Of a stretch of DNA of 41,469 bases, positions 7,195-15,107 are shown in pieces. This DNA comes from VRUE01 sp035260485. GTDB taxonomy: Bacteria > Actinomycetota > Thermoleophilia > Solirubrobacterales > 70-9. Every line of letters starts with the position of its first letter. Position 1 is the stretch's first letter. Position numbers and translations under genes: made by a program. The notes under the pieces are model-generated. The model had not been told where the DNA came from, made no database searches, and was given only the letters and a program-made list of their open reading frames with translations. Location of the stretch: contig DATFVC010000044.1 in assembly GCA_035260485.1 (NCBI GenBank), forward strand, positions 1 through 41,469, written 5' to 3'.

Positions 7195-8093
7195 GCGCCG
7201 CCGAGCACTTGCCGCTGCGCATCGGGCCGACCGCCGTCGCGATCCTCGAAAGCCTCAACCAGCATCGGCTTCTCCTGACCCGCCAGGTCCACGCGCTGCA
7301 CACGCCGGACACCTCGCGGCGCTGGACCGAGCGCCAGCTTGCCGGGCTTCGCTCGGCGGGCCTCGCGACCGGGACCAGGCTCCCCGGTCGTCGGCTTCTC
7401 TGGCATCTGACCGAGCGCGGCGCCGAGGTGGTCGCGGCGATCCCGAGCCGGGCCGAGGCTCGCTGCAAGGTGATCGCACCCGAGCAGGCCGCCGGGGCGC
7501 TCCACCAGCACACGATCGCCGTCAACGACGTGGGGATCGCGTTCGCGGAGGCGGCGTGCAAGCGGGAGGACGAGTGCGGCCCGTTCAACTGGTTCCACGA
7601 GATCGCGCATCCGCTCGGCCCGCCGCCGGGGCGCCGGACGCCCGAGCAGTTGATCGCCGACGCCATCCTCACCTACCAGCTCGCCGAGCCCGGCGGGCAG
7701 ACCAGCATCGCCTACAGGTTCATCGAGCTCGACCGGGCCAACCGCTCGGCCGTCGACCTCGCCCGCCGGCTCGGGCGCTATGCCCGGCTCTACCGCCGCA
7801 CCGTCCCGGTGGAGGGGGCGGGCGAGGCGGTGGCGCTGTGGTCGCGGCTCTACCCGGTCTTCCCGGCGGTGCTGGTCGTCCTCGCCGGGCGGCCCAGCGA
7901 CCGGCTTGAGGATCGCCGCCGGACGGTGCTCGCGCTGTGCGGTCAGGACCCCGATCTCGCCGAGACACCCGAGGTCGAGGTCTCGATCTGCCTGCTGGAC
8001 GAGCTCGCCGAGCGCGGGCCCTTCGCGCCGATCTGCCGGACCCTCGCCGACCCCGGCAAGGCGGTGGACTGGCTGGGGGAGGAGATGGGCTGA
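7191..8093 (+). CDS. Replication-relaxation family protein
   Basis: 300 residues matching the Replic_Relax family found on actinobacterial and firmicute plasmids and conjugative elements, thought to initiate replication or relax DNA at the origin. The first ~85 residues are a winged-helix domain (AILESLNQHRLLLTRQVHAL, RRLLWHLTERGAEVV). A second domain (~100-200) contains the conserved LHQHTIAVNDVGIAFAEA helix and TSIAYRFIELDRANRSAVDL, probably the nuclease-like core. ATG overlaps the ATPase stop (ATGA), and its TGA shares one base with the next ATG. Position between the coupling ATPase and the excisionase-like gene fits a DNA-processing role in mobilisation. Confidence 0.8.
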   Translation: MSAAEHLPLRIGPTAVAILESLNQHRLLLTRQVHALHTPDTSRRWTERQLAGLRSAGLATGTRLPGRRLLWHLTERGAEVVAAIPSRAEARCKVIAPEQAAGALHQHTIAVNDVGIAFAEAACKREDECGPFNWFHEIAHPLGPPPGRRTPEQLIADAILTYQLAEPGGQTSIAYRFIELDRANRSAVDLARRLGRYARLYRRTVPVEGAGEAVALWSRLYPVFPAVLVVLAGRPSDRLEDRRRTVLALCGQDPDLAETPEVEVSICLLDELAERGPFAPICRTLADPGKAVDWLGEEMG

Positions 8094-8410
8094 TGGCCGA
8101 GGCGCGAGCCGCCAGCGAGCGTCCCCGGCCGGTCGGGATGCCGGTCCTGCGAGCCGATGAGCGCTTCGTGGAGGCGCTGGCCGCCACCGTCGCCGAGCAG
8201 GTCGTCGATCGCCTGCACGAGGAGGCCACCGACGACGAGGGCTACCTGAACCCCGAGGCCGCCGGCCGCTACATCTGTGTTTCGCGCAGGCGCGTCCACG
8301 AACTGACCAGCGCCGGCCTGCTCGCGCCGGACGGCTACGACGGACGGACGCCGCTCTATCGCCGCCGGACGCTGGACGAGTACGTGACGAAGGCGGAAGG
8401 CAGACCGTGA
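8093..8410 (+). CDS. Excisionase/MerR-type helix-turn-helix DNA-binding protein
   Basis: 105 residues. The C-terminal ~55 residues form a classic excisionase-like winged helix: YLNPEAAGRYICVSRRRVHE, a turn, LLAPDGYDGRTPLYRRRTLDEYV. Such proteins bend DNA at attachment sites and steer the integrase towards excision. The N-terminal half (VEALAATVAEQVVDRLHEEA) is probably helical and could dimerise. It begins at an ATG sharing one base with the upstream stop (TGATG) and lies 151 bases before the tyrosine integrase, as expected for a xis-int pair. It could alternatively act only as a transcription regulator. The 151-base gap holds a G/C-rich imperfect hairpin near 8511-8540 and a GAGGTGA ribosome site before the integrase. 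Confidence 0.8.
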   Translation: MAEARAASERPRPVGMPVLRADERFVEALAATVAEQVVDRLHEEATDDEGYLNPEAAGRYICVSRRRVHELTSAGLLAPDGYDGRTPLYRRRTLDEYVTKAEGRP

Positions 8411-8561
8411 TCCGAGACGGCCGAATATCCCATGAGAGCAGGGATTGCGGGCCTCGGCGGGATGAATACAGGCCGCATCATCCTGTTAACGTTTTGTCCG
8501 ATAACGCAAATGGGGCGGCGCCGCCGAAACGGCCCGCCCCCGGCTCACGAGGTGATAGCTC

Positions 8562-9833
8562 ATGAGCGTTTCTCAGGATACGACTGTCCGTGCGGACAGC
8601 GAGGGCTGCGGCGACAAGCGGCGGCTCAAGAAGACCAAGACCCCCGGCGTCTACCGGCGGGTCGATGCCAATGGCAAGACGATCGGCTACGTCGCCGTAA
8701 TCGAAGTAGCCGGCAAGCAGCGCAAGCGAAGCGCCCGCACCTATTCGGCGGCGTGTCGGATCAAGCGCGAGAGTGAAACCGACCGTGATCGCGGCGAGCT
8801 CCAGGAGCCGACGACGACCGGCTTCGTGGCTTTTCTCGATGAGTGGGTCGAGCGCTATCGCGGCCAGGGTCGTCGCGGCTTTCGCGAGAACACCCGCGAC
8901 GAATATCGGCGCCTGATCGACAACTACGCCCGCCCGTACTTCTCCTCCAAGTTGAAGCTGATCGACGTGACCACGTACCAGCTTGCCCGCTTCGTGGACT
9001 GGCTGGCCGACGAGGACGAGCAGGGCAAGTGCCTCAGCGATTCGACCATCGCCAACATCGCGATCCCGCTGCGCGCGGCGCTTACGACCGCGAACCGCGA
9101 GGGCCTGATCCGACACAACCCCTCTCAGGGGCTGACGCTGCCTCACCGCGAGGACATCGAGGAGGACAAAGACGAAGACGAGATCAAGGTGTTCAGCCGA
9201 GAGCAGCTTGCGGCGGTTCTGGCGATGGCACCGGAGAGCTACAAGCTGCTGTTCGAGGTGCTGGCGACGAGCGGCCTGCGGATCAGTGAGGGCATCGCGC
9301 TCCAGCGCCTCCACTTTCAGATCGACGGTTCGACTCCTGAGGTCTGCGTTCGGCGCGCGATCGTCCGCGGACGGGTCGAGCCGCCGAAGACGAAGTACGG
9401 CAGGCGCGAGGTGGCGTTGCCCGCTCCGCTCGTCTATCGGCTGCGCGCCCACTTCGCCGCGCAGGAGGACCAGGACTCAACCGCGCTGGCCTTCACGAAC
9501 AGGGACGGCAACGTTCTGGAGTACGGCAACCTTCTCCGCCGGCACCTCAAGCCGATCGTGGAGGAGGTCAACGCCCCCTGGGCGGGCTTTCACACGTTCC
9601 GCCACACGTTCGCCTCGATCCATCTCAGCCAGGGAACCAACCTGCTCCAGCTCAGCCGAGCGCTTGGCCACTACTCGGCCGCGTTCACGCTCTCTCGTTA
9701 CACCCATCTATTGCCCGGCGACGAGGCGCCGGCGCTCGATCTGACCTCGACCATCGTCGCGCCATCCACCGAACTCGATCGTCCGAGCGTCCCGCGAGAA
9801 TCCCTCGGCGATGCCTGCTCCCAAACGCCGTGA
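8562..9833 (+). CDS. int: Tyrosine recombinase (integrase) of the mobile element
   Basis: 423 residues. Residues ~25-80 form an AP2-like arm-binding region (GVYRRVDANGKTIGYVAVIE), ~85-185 the SAM-like core-binding domain, and ~205-390 the catalytic domain. The catalytic set is complete: Arg240 (TSGLRISE), Lys276/278 (PPKTKYGRRE), His344-x-x-Arg347 (FHTFRHTF), His370 (ALGHYSAAF) and the nucleophile Tyr380 (SRYTHLL). This is the usual integrase plan of actinobacterial integrative elements. ATG 8562 is preceded by GAGGTGATAGCTC, a good ribosome site. The 3' end overlaps the restriction endonuclease gene by 23 bases, which ties expression of mobility and restriction functions together. Confidence 0.92.
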   Translation: MSVSQDTTVRADSEGCGDKRRLKKTKTPGVYRRVDANGKTIGYVAVIEVAGKQRKRSARTYSAACRIKRESETDRDRGELQEPTTTGFVAFLDEWVERYRGQGRRGFRENTRDEYRRLIDNYARPYFSSKLKLIDVTTYQLARFVDWLADEDEQGKCLSDSTIANIAIPLRAALTTANREGLIRHNPSQGLTLPHREDIEEDKDEDEIKVFSREQLAAVLAMAPESYKLLFEVLATSGLRISEGIALQRLHFQIDGSTPEVCVRRAIVRGRVEPPKTKYGRREVALPAPLVYRLRAHFAAQEDQDSTALAFTNRDGNVLEYGNLLRRHLKPIVEEVNAPWAGFHTFRHTFASIHLSQGTNLLQLSRALGHYSAAFTLSRYTHLLPGDEAPALDLTSTIVAPSTELDRPSVPRESLGDACSQTP

Positions 9834-10725
9834 GGCAACCCAGTCCCATGGCCAGTCCAGCCGTGTCTACGTGCCGATCCTGCGCGAGATCGTGCGGCGC
9901 AACTACGCGCCGGGAACCCAGAGAATCGAGTTCAGCAAGCAGGATGTCGAGGCGGTGGCTTCGGATCTTGGGCTCAAGCTTGGCAACGCTGCCGATGTCG
10001 TTTACAGGATGCGGTCTCGAACGCGTCTGCCGGACGACATCCTCGATCTCGGCTTCACGATCTTGCGCGGGATCGGCCGAGGAAAGTATGCACTTGAGGT
10101 TGGCGGAGAGGCTCTGGTGCACCTCCCCGAGCACGAGATCTTCGACCACAACGATCAGACGCCATTGCCTGTTCGTCGTCTTCTACCAGAGAACCTGGCC
10201 GAGCTCGATGAGCAGGGACTTCTGACGTTGGTCGGCTACTGCAAGCTCTTGGATCACTTCACTGGCCTCACCGTCTACCGCCTTCGCTCTCATGTGCGCA
10301 AGTCGGTTCCTGGTGTCGGGCAGGCGGAGCTCGACGAGATCGACGTTGGGATCGCCCTTCGCGACGACGACGTACCAGTTGTCTTCCCAATTGAGGCGAA
10401 GGCTGCGGACGAGGTCATAAACAAGGTTCAGATCGCTACCGCGGTGGCCTATTGCGAAACCTACTTCGCCGGTCATGAGATTCGCCCCATCGTCGTCAAG
10501 CTGACCTACGACGGGGTCCTTCACTTTCTGGAGTTCCGTGCCACGACGTCGCTGCCGGGGCTCCGGATTGTCTCCTCCCACGGCTACCGGCTGAATCTCT
10601 CTCCCCGACAGCGGGAGCTGATTCGCGAGACTCGCGCAAGCCTTGATCGCAGTGCTGTCGAGCAGCCTCGCCTCGACCTCGGCGAAGAGAGCGCCTCCGC
10701 CGATGGGGAGGGAGACGCGGAGTGA
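9811..10725 (+). CDS. Predicted type II restriction endonuclease, PD-(D/E)xK type
   Basis: 304 residues, family not recognised by name. The N-terminal ~100 residues look like a winged-helix DNA-binding region (FSKQDVEAVASDLGLKLGNA, VVYRMRSRTRLPDDILDLGF). The central region has a plausible PD-(D/E)xK core: acidic residues in QAELDEIDVGIAL (Asp178), a short hairpin, then VVFPIEAKAADE (Glu195-x-Lys197), and a helix with AVAYCETYFAG. Its place directly before a C5 methyltransferase (GTGA overlap) and Vsr makes it the likely nuclease of a type II system. The start ATG is inside the integrase gene. A nuclease with another role is possible, but the E-x-K motif plus context makes restriction the best reading. 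Confidence 0.7.
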   Translation: MPAPKRREATQSHGQSSRVYVPILREIVRRNYAPGTQRIEFSKQDVEAVASDLGLKLGNAADVVYRMRSRTRLPDDILDLGFTILRGIGRGKYALEVGGEALVHLPEHEIFDHNDQTPLPVRRLLPENLAELDEQGLLTLVGYCKLLDHFTGLTVYRLRSHVRKSVPGVGQAELDEIDVGIALRDDDVPVVFPIEAKAADEVINKVQIATAVAYCETYFAGHEIRPIVVKLTYDGVLHFLEFRATTSLPGLRIVSSHGYRLNLSPRQRELIRETRASLDRSAVEQPRLDLGEESASADGEGDAE

Positions 10726-11852
10726 GCGCCCCCGTTTGCGTCGATTTGTTCTGCGGGTGTGGAGGGCTCTCCACCGGGATGCTCGATGCGGGGATCGACG
10801 TACGAGTCGGCGTGGACTCCGATGCGCCGAGCGTCGCCACCTTCGACCTCAACCACGCGCAGCGCGGAAGCAAGGCGCTGCAAGCAGACGTTCGCGAGTT
10901 GAGCGGCGAGCGGCTGCTCGAATTGGCCGGCGATCCCGTCGACCTGCTCGTCGGTGGCCCGCCCTGCCAGCCCTACAGCGTTGCGGGGAAAAGACAGGGC
11001 CTTGCCGACGGTCGCGGCGACCTGATCTTCGAGTTTGTCCGCCTGCTCGGAGAGACGGATGCCGACGCCTTCGTTTTCGAGAACGTGCCAAACCTCGCGA
11101 CCTTCTCAAAAGGCGCCGTTCTCGCCGATTTGCTCGCGGCGCTTGGCGAGGCCGGCTACTCGGCAACGCCCCGCGTACTTCTCGCGGCCGAATACGGAGT
11201 CCCTCAGATGCGCAAGCGCCTGTTCATCGTTGGTGGCAAGGGGCGGAGGGAGATACCGATGCCTCCTCGGGTAACCCATGCGCCTGAGGCCAACGGTCGC
11301 TTACCCTATGTCAGCGCCGCGGAGGCCCTCGACGACTTGCCCGACGTTTGGGATCCAGAGGCGGGTGAGGTTCCCAACCATGAGCCGACCTTTCACACCG
11401 AGGCCATGCTGGCGGCCTTCGCAGAGCTCAAGCCCGGAACGCGAGATCGAAAGTCCCGCCACGATCGTCTGCACCCGGAACGCCCCGGCTACACGCTGCG
11501 TGCAGGCAGCGGCAACTTCTCGCCACTGCGCCCGGTGCACCATCGCCACGACCGCGTTCTCTCGGTCAGGGAGTGCGCTCGCTTGCAGTCGTTTTCCGAC
11601 AGCTTCGTCTGGCCCGACGAGCAGGCGCGGCTTCAGCAGTACCGCCAGGTCGGCAATGCTGTCCCGCCGCTGCTCGCCAGCGCGGTCGCCCGCCATATCG
11701 CGAAATCCTTGGGATGGCGGCTTCAGCCGTCCCGGTTTGTTTCCTCTGGCCCTCCGGAGCGCCAGCGACTGTCGCTCGAGGAGCGTCTGCGCCGCCGGCA
11801 GAGGTACATGCGTGGGGGCGCGTCAAAGGCTCAGGCGATAGAAGTCCCGTAG
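10722..11852 (+). CDS. C5-cytosine DNA methyltransferase C (modification enzyme)
   Basis: 376 residues with all expected motifs in order: I (VCVDLFCGCGGLSTGM), IV with catalytic Cys82 (GGPPCQPYSVAG), VI (FVFENV, E120), VIII (PQMRKRLFIVGG), a recognition region of about 100 residues, IX (LSVRECARLQSFSDSFVW) and X (YRQVGNAVPPLLASAVARHI). It transfers methyl groups from SAM to cytosine C5 and should protect the DNA from the endonuclease encoded just upstream. The GTG start overlaps that gene's stop (GTGA), and its own TAG shares one base with the GTG of vsr. The gene is intact, unlike methyltransferases A and B. Confidence 0.92.
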   Translation: MSAPVCVDLFCGCGGLSTGMLDAGIDVRVGVDSDAPSVATFDLNHAQRGSKALQADVRELSGERLLELAGDPVDLLVGGPPCQPYSVAGKRQGLADGRGDLIFEFVRLLGETDADAFVFENVPNLATFSKGAVLADLLAALGEAGYSATPRVLLAAEYGVPQMRKRLFIVGGKGRREIPMPPRVTHAPEANGRLPYVSAAEALDDLPDVWDPEAGEVPNHEPTFHTEAMLAAFAELKPGTRDRKSRHDRLHPERPGYTLRAGSGNFSPLRPVHHRHDRVLSVRECARLQSFSDSFVWPDEQARLQQYRQVGNAVPPLLASAVARHIAKSLGWRLQPSRFVSSGPPERQRLSLEERLRRRQRYMRGGASKAQAIEVP

Positions 11853-12316
11853 TGGCCGATACTCGCACCCGCGAGCAGCGCAGGCGGATCATGAGCGCGG
11901 TGCGCAGCTCCGACACCGGACCGGAGTTGCGGTTGCGGCGTGCGCTGTACGCCGCTGGCGTCCGGGGTTGGCGCTGCCATTACGGCCGCGTTTCTGGCAA
12001 GCCCGATCTGGCCTGGCCTGGCCTGCGGGTCGCCGTATTCGTCGATGGGGCGTTTTGGCATGGCCACCCCTCGCGTCATAAGCCTGGGCGTTCGGGCGAG
12101 TACTGGGATCGGAAGATCGCCCGGAACGTTCGGCGCGATTGGGAAAACGACAAAGCCCTGCGTAGGGCCGGCTGGACCGTAGTGAGGGTGTGGGACTTCG
12201 AGGTTGCGCGGGAGCTTCCAATGGTTGTCGGTCGGATTGCAGATGCGCTGCGCGAGCGAGCCGCGGGATCTGCCCTCTGGCAACGTCGCCTGGTCAGCGG
12301 AAGCGCTCGGCATTAG
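11852..12316 (+). CDS. vsr: Very short patch repair (Vsr) endonuclease
   Basis: 154 residues. Vsr nicks 5' of the T in T:G mismatches that arise when C5-methylcytosine deaminates, and usually accompanies a C5 methyltransferase. Family landmarks: REQRRRIMSAVRSSDTGPEL near the N-terminus, GKPDLAWPG (Asp52), VFVDGAFWHGHP (His70), an RNVRRDWEND helix and GWTVVRVWDFEV. In many homologues the segment reads GCFWH; here Ala replaces the Cys, so structural zinc binding may be altered. GTG at 11852 shares a base with the methyltransferase stop (TAGTG), so the two proteins are probably co-translated. Confidence 0.9.
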   Translation: MADTRTREQRRRIMSAVRSSDTGPELRLRRALYAAGVRGWRCHYGRVSGKPDLAWPGLRVAVFVDGAFWHGHPSRHKPGRSGEYWDRKIARNVRRDWENDKALRRAGWTVVRVWDFEVARELPMVVGRIADALRERAAGSALWQRRLVSGSARH

Positions 12317-12319
12317 CAA

Positions 12320-13171
12320 ATGGCTGGTCGCGACGATTTCACCGAGGCAGTAAAAAAGGAACTGGCCGCGCGGGTGGGGTATCGATGTTCCAAGCCCGAT
12401 TGCCATGCGCACACCAGCGGCCCCTCAGAGAGTCGAGTCTCGGGCGCATCCAACGTCGGCGTAGCTGCACATATTGCTGCGGCCGCAGAGGGGGGACCGC
12501 GGCACGATCCCATGCAACCGCCGGAGGAGCGTAGCTCTCGAGAGAACGGGCTTTGGCTCTGCGCGACCCACGGCGAAGGAATCGACAATGAAGAGCGCTA
12601 CACGGTGGCGCTCTTGGTCGGGTGGCGCGAGTCCGCAGAGGCTCTCGCACGCGCAGAACAGGGTCGCCCCGATCCCGATACGCCGGACTCCGAGCGTCGG
12701 CTGGTCCCGTACAGCATTTGTATCGATAGCTGCGACGAAGTGCACCGAGACGTTCAGGAGTTCCTGGAGGATGTCGGTGCCAACCGATGCTGGGGACGGC
12801 AGTACCAACTTGGGCGCATGGTCGCGACCAAGTTGGCGCTAAACGCGTTCGAGCACGGCGGGGTCGAGCAGATCGAGATCGAGGCGAGCGATGGGGCGGT
12901 GACGCTCCGCGACAAAGGCGATGCCTTCGGCATCGAAGACCTGAAACACGGCGGAAACGGCGGTCGTCGAGCGCTCGCTGACTTGGAGACCCACGCGAAG
13001 GGAACGTTCACCCTGCGCTATCGGCGTGGAGATGACTTCAACGAATGGACCCTCGTCGATGAGGTTGCAGTGTCGGGGGTTGATGTTCCTTGCAGCATGT
13101 CTCTCGAGCGCTCCCAGCGGAGCACCCTTCAAGAAATTGCGCAACGTGAACTCGATCGACTGGAGGGTTGA
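12320..13171 (+). CDS. HNH-like zinc-finger / GHKL ATPase fusion, candidate defence sensor
   Basis: 283 residues. The N-terminal ~105 residues match a widespread HNH-like domain, recalled as common in putative conflict-system proteins: YRCSKPDCHAHTSGP (C23, C28), NVGVAAHIAAAAEGGPRHDP (H51), EERSSRENGLWLCATHGEGI (C81, H84). Residues ~160-245 look like a compact GHKL (Hsp90/histidine-kinase type) ATPase: N-box VATKLALNAFEHGG (N175), TLRDKGDAFGIEDL (D198-x-G200), and a GGNGGRRAL lid. I see no phospho-acceptor His or topoisomerase domain. It starts 3 bases after vsr and is followed by a 56-residue gene and a membrane protein. A sensor or switch that acts on the membrane partner is an inference. 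Confidence 0.65.
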   Translation: MAGRDDFTEAVKKELAARVGYRCSKPDCHAHTSGPSESRVSGASNVGVAAHIAAAAEGGPRHDPMQPPEERSSRENGLWLCATHGEGIDNEERYTVALLVGWRESAEALARAEQGRPDPDTPDSERRLVPYSICIDSCDEVHRDVQEFLEDVGANRCWGRQYQLGRMVATKLALNAFEHGGVEQIEIEASDGAVTLRDKGDAFGIEDLKHGGNGGRRALADLETHAKGTFTLRYRRGDDFNEWTLVDEVAVSGVDVPCSMSLERSQRSTLQEIAQRELDRLEG

Positions 13172-13177
13172 GAGGAG

Positions 13178-13348
13178 TTGCATCTATATCACCCGCCACA
13201 CTGGAGCTACAGCGACTGGATCAGACTGATCCTCGTTCTCGGTCCCAGAGTCGGCACGAAACGGCTGGTGATTCATGGGCTGAGCGCGGATGAGCCGCTC
13301 GCAGGGATGATCGCCGAAGAAGCACCCGGCGCAGTCTTTCCGGACTAG
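13178..13348 (+). CDS. 56-residue conserved-looking protein, TTG start
   Basis: An open frame from TTG 13178 to TAG 13346-13348 encodes MHLYHPPHWSYSDWIRLILV and then a short basic and acidic part ending GAVFPD. It has no ATG near the start. Reasons to accept it: it begins 6 bases after the upstream stop, follows GAGAGGAG, ends by sharing one base with the GTG of the next gene (TAGTG, exactly like the methyltransferase-vsr junction), and fills an otherwise empty 176 bases. The ribosome site is unusually close to the TTG. The fold may be a short beta-alpha unit (KRLVIHGLSADEPLAGMI); function unknown. It is in the same frame as the preceding gene, so readthrough of the TGA would append it to the GHKL protein. 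Confidence 0.5.
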   Translation: MHLYHPPHWSYSDWIRLILVLGPRVGTKRLVIHGLSADEPLAGMIAEEAPGAVFPD

Positions 13349-14106
13349 TGGCTATTCCTCGCAATCAGACTGAGGCTCGGATAGTTGTTAGCGAAGCCCT
13401 GGAAGCGCGCCGGGCACGGCCCGCCTTGCCGGTCTCTCGCGTATTGGCGCTTGGCCGGCCGCTGCGCCTCGAGACGTCGTCGGGAATGATGATGGCTTTG
13501 CTCTGTGGCGGCGCAGCCATCGCCGTGGAGTTCGGAGCTGGAGGAGGAGTGGTTGGGTGGGTTCTCGGCGCGCTGTGCGTGGCTGGGACGACCCTAGGCT
13601 TGGCACGGGGCTGGTCGCTGTTCCCACATCATATTCAACGAATCCGACACAGCCGTCGGATCATCCGCATCGGCAAGCGCTTCGGCAAGGCCGCCAAGCG
13701 CTTCGAAGCCGGCGCGGGAGACGCCCACAGGGTGGAGGTATTTCGCCAGACGATCATCGAAGGATGTGTCCTGTTTACTGCGCTCGGCGCAGTGATGCTC
13801 TTCCGGGAGCTCGCTGGCGAAGACGCCTTCGTCGAGGAGATCGCCCAAGAGCGGGCACCGTTGTGGCCTGCCTGGTTGTGCTTTAGGGCGGCTAGCGCGA
13901 AAGAGGATGGAGATACGTCCCTTGTCAAAGACCTGCTCGAGAAGGCGTTCGTGACCGAACATCCAATTTGGGCAACCGCGGCTGCGGTTCAACTTCTGGA
14001 CGATCTCAGCGAGGCAGCCGATCGCGAGCGATTTGAGGAACTAACCGAATGGATCTCAAAGCGGGGCGATCCGGCAGTCGTGACGGAGCTGTTGTTTTAC
14101 CGATAG
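13348..14106 (+). CDS. Two-TM membrane protein, possible effector of the HNH-GHKL module
   Basis: 252 residues from GTG 13348, which overlaps the preceding stop. Two hydrophobic helices lie at about 45-62 and 66-86 (MMALLCGGAAIAVEFGAG, GVVGWVLGALCVAGTTLGLA), followed by a basic stretch (HSRRIIRIGKRFGKAAKRFE) and a helical soluble C-terminal domain of ~140 residues. No known family is recognised. Small membrane proteins encoded last in a sensor operon are often the killing component of abortive-infection systems; that role is inferred from position only. Confidence 0.6.
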   Translation: MAIPRNQTEARIVVSEALEARRARPALPVSRVLALGRPLRLETSSGMMMALLCGGAAIAVEFGAGGGVVGWVLGALCVAGTTLGLARGWSLFPHHIQRIRHSRRIIRIGKRFGKAAKRFEAGAGDAHRVEVFRQTIIEGCVLFTALGAVMLFRELAGEDAFVEEIAQERAPLWPAWLCFRAASAKEDGDTSLVKDLLEKAFVTEHPIWATAAAVQLLDDLSEAADRERFEELTEWISKRGDPAVVTELLFYR

Positions 14107-14148
14107 CGGATACGCTCACATAGTCGGTCCGCCAGGTGGTGCTGTCTA

Positions 14149-14415
14149 ATGGGTTCGAAGACCGCCTTCGCTCGCCCGGAAGACCGTGCGAAGAGAGCTG
14201 TTCAGCACCTTGGTGGCAAAGTGCGCCTCGACCTCGGCGGCAAACTCCCGGCTGGTATAGCCCTTATCGGAGACGATCTGCTCGCCGCCGTGCAGTGCCT
14301 TGGATTGTCACTGGGCGTCGAGCCCGATTCACATAAAGGCGGGGTTATCGGGCGGTGGGGCCGACCGAGCTTCGCTCCAGCCGCGATGAGCATGCTTGAG
14401 GCGCAGGGCCGCTAG
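14149..14415 (+). CDS. Hypothetical 88-residue protein
   Basis: An ATG-start ORF preceded by an AGGTGG-like ribosome site about 10 bases upstream. The product is soluble and Gly/Leu-rich (VRLDLGGKLPAGIALIGDDL, then VIGRWGRPSFAPAAMSMLEA). No motif is recognised. Its TAG overlaps head-on with the TAG of the convergent gene on the other strand: both stops use the palindrome CTAG at 14412-14415. It lies at the end of the HNH-GHKL operon and may belong to it or be a separate small gene. An opposite-strand reading frame over the same bases is shorter and less protein-like. Confidence 0.4.
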   Translation: MGSKTAFARPEDRAKRAVQHLGGKVRLDLGGKLPAGIALIGDDLLAAVQCLGLSLGVEPDSHKGGVIGRWGRPSFAPAAMSMLEAQGR

Positions 14416-15107
14416 TGAGGAAACTCGACGCTGGCTATTTCAGGGGGGAGCTCGGCTCGGTAGTGGATGAGCCCGGCGAGACGCTTGCGGACGGCCGCGG
14501 CAAGGATGATGCTCGCCTGGCAATTGACGTTACTTGGCGCCCGAACCACGGCCAATAGGCGATGGACGCCGATAATCCCTCTCTGGGTCTCCGTCGCGCA
14601 AAAGCGCCATTCGGGATCGCTTCGTCCCTCCCCTAGCCCCAGCAGGAAGGGATCCTGTGTCTCGCCGCTAATGATGCGCGTCGATTTTGCCTTCACCAAG
14701 CCGAGATTGGCCGTCAGGGTCGTGCTCGCGGAGAGGATAGCTGGAGCTCTGAGCTCGATCGGCGCGATCGAGTGGGCGAGGGGCGCGGGGAGGTTGGATG
14801 GGCCATCATGCGATAGCAGTACGCCGATCTCAGCCGAGGTCAGAGGCAGATCCTCGTCGGGGTAGAAGTTGACGACCAGGCTGAGCAGGTAATAGGTGAT
14901 GTCCAGCTCCTCCTCGCGGAGAAAGGTGGCGGTGGGCGCGTCGAAGCTGTCGATCTCGGCGAGTCCCTCGGCGCGCAGGCGGACCGCGTGGGGCGTGCCC
15001 AGCGAGACGCGGTCGGCGAGTGACTTGCTCTCATGGCCGTGCAAGACCCTGCGCGGGCGCAAGGTGACCGGGACCAGCTCCACATCTGGCAGCGTGACGC
15101 GGTTCAC
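14412..15107 (-). CDS. CHAT-operon partner protein of unknown family
   Basis: 231 residues, read right to left, starting in a 4-base overlap (ATGA) with the end of the CHAT protease gene. The composition suggests a soluble alpha/beta protein with many beta strands (DVELVPVTLRPRRVL, IELRAPAILSASTTLTANLG) and no membrane segment, zinc motif or signal peptide. No family recognised. CHAT proteases are often encoded beside the protein they cut or that they regulate, as in the Csx29-type and bacterial gasdermin-type systems, so this may be the substrate or effector. There is no direct sequence evidence for cleavage. The gene appears intact and has the same codon bias as its neighbour. Confidence 0.65.
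   Translation of the reverse strand: MNRVTLPDVELVPVTLRPRRVLHGHESKSLADRVSLGTPHAVRLRAEGLAEIDSFDAPTATFLREEELDITYYLLSLVVNFYPDEDLPLTSAEIGVLLSHDGPSNLPAPLAHSIAPIELRAPAILSASTTLTANLGLVKAKSTRIISGETQDPFLLGLGEGRSDPEWRFCATETQRGIIGVHRLLAVVRAPSNVNCQASIILAAAVRKRLAGLIHYRAELPPEIASVEFPH

Noticed and set aside
8478..9452. 324-codon open frame on the minus strand opposite the integrase
   Set aside because: The integrase has a full catalytic set; the reverse frame lacks domains and follows from codon bias.
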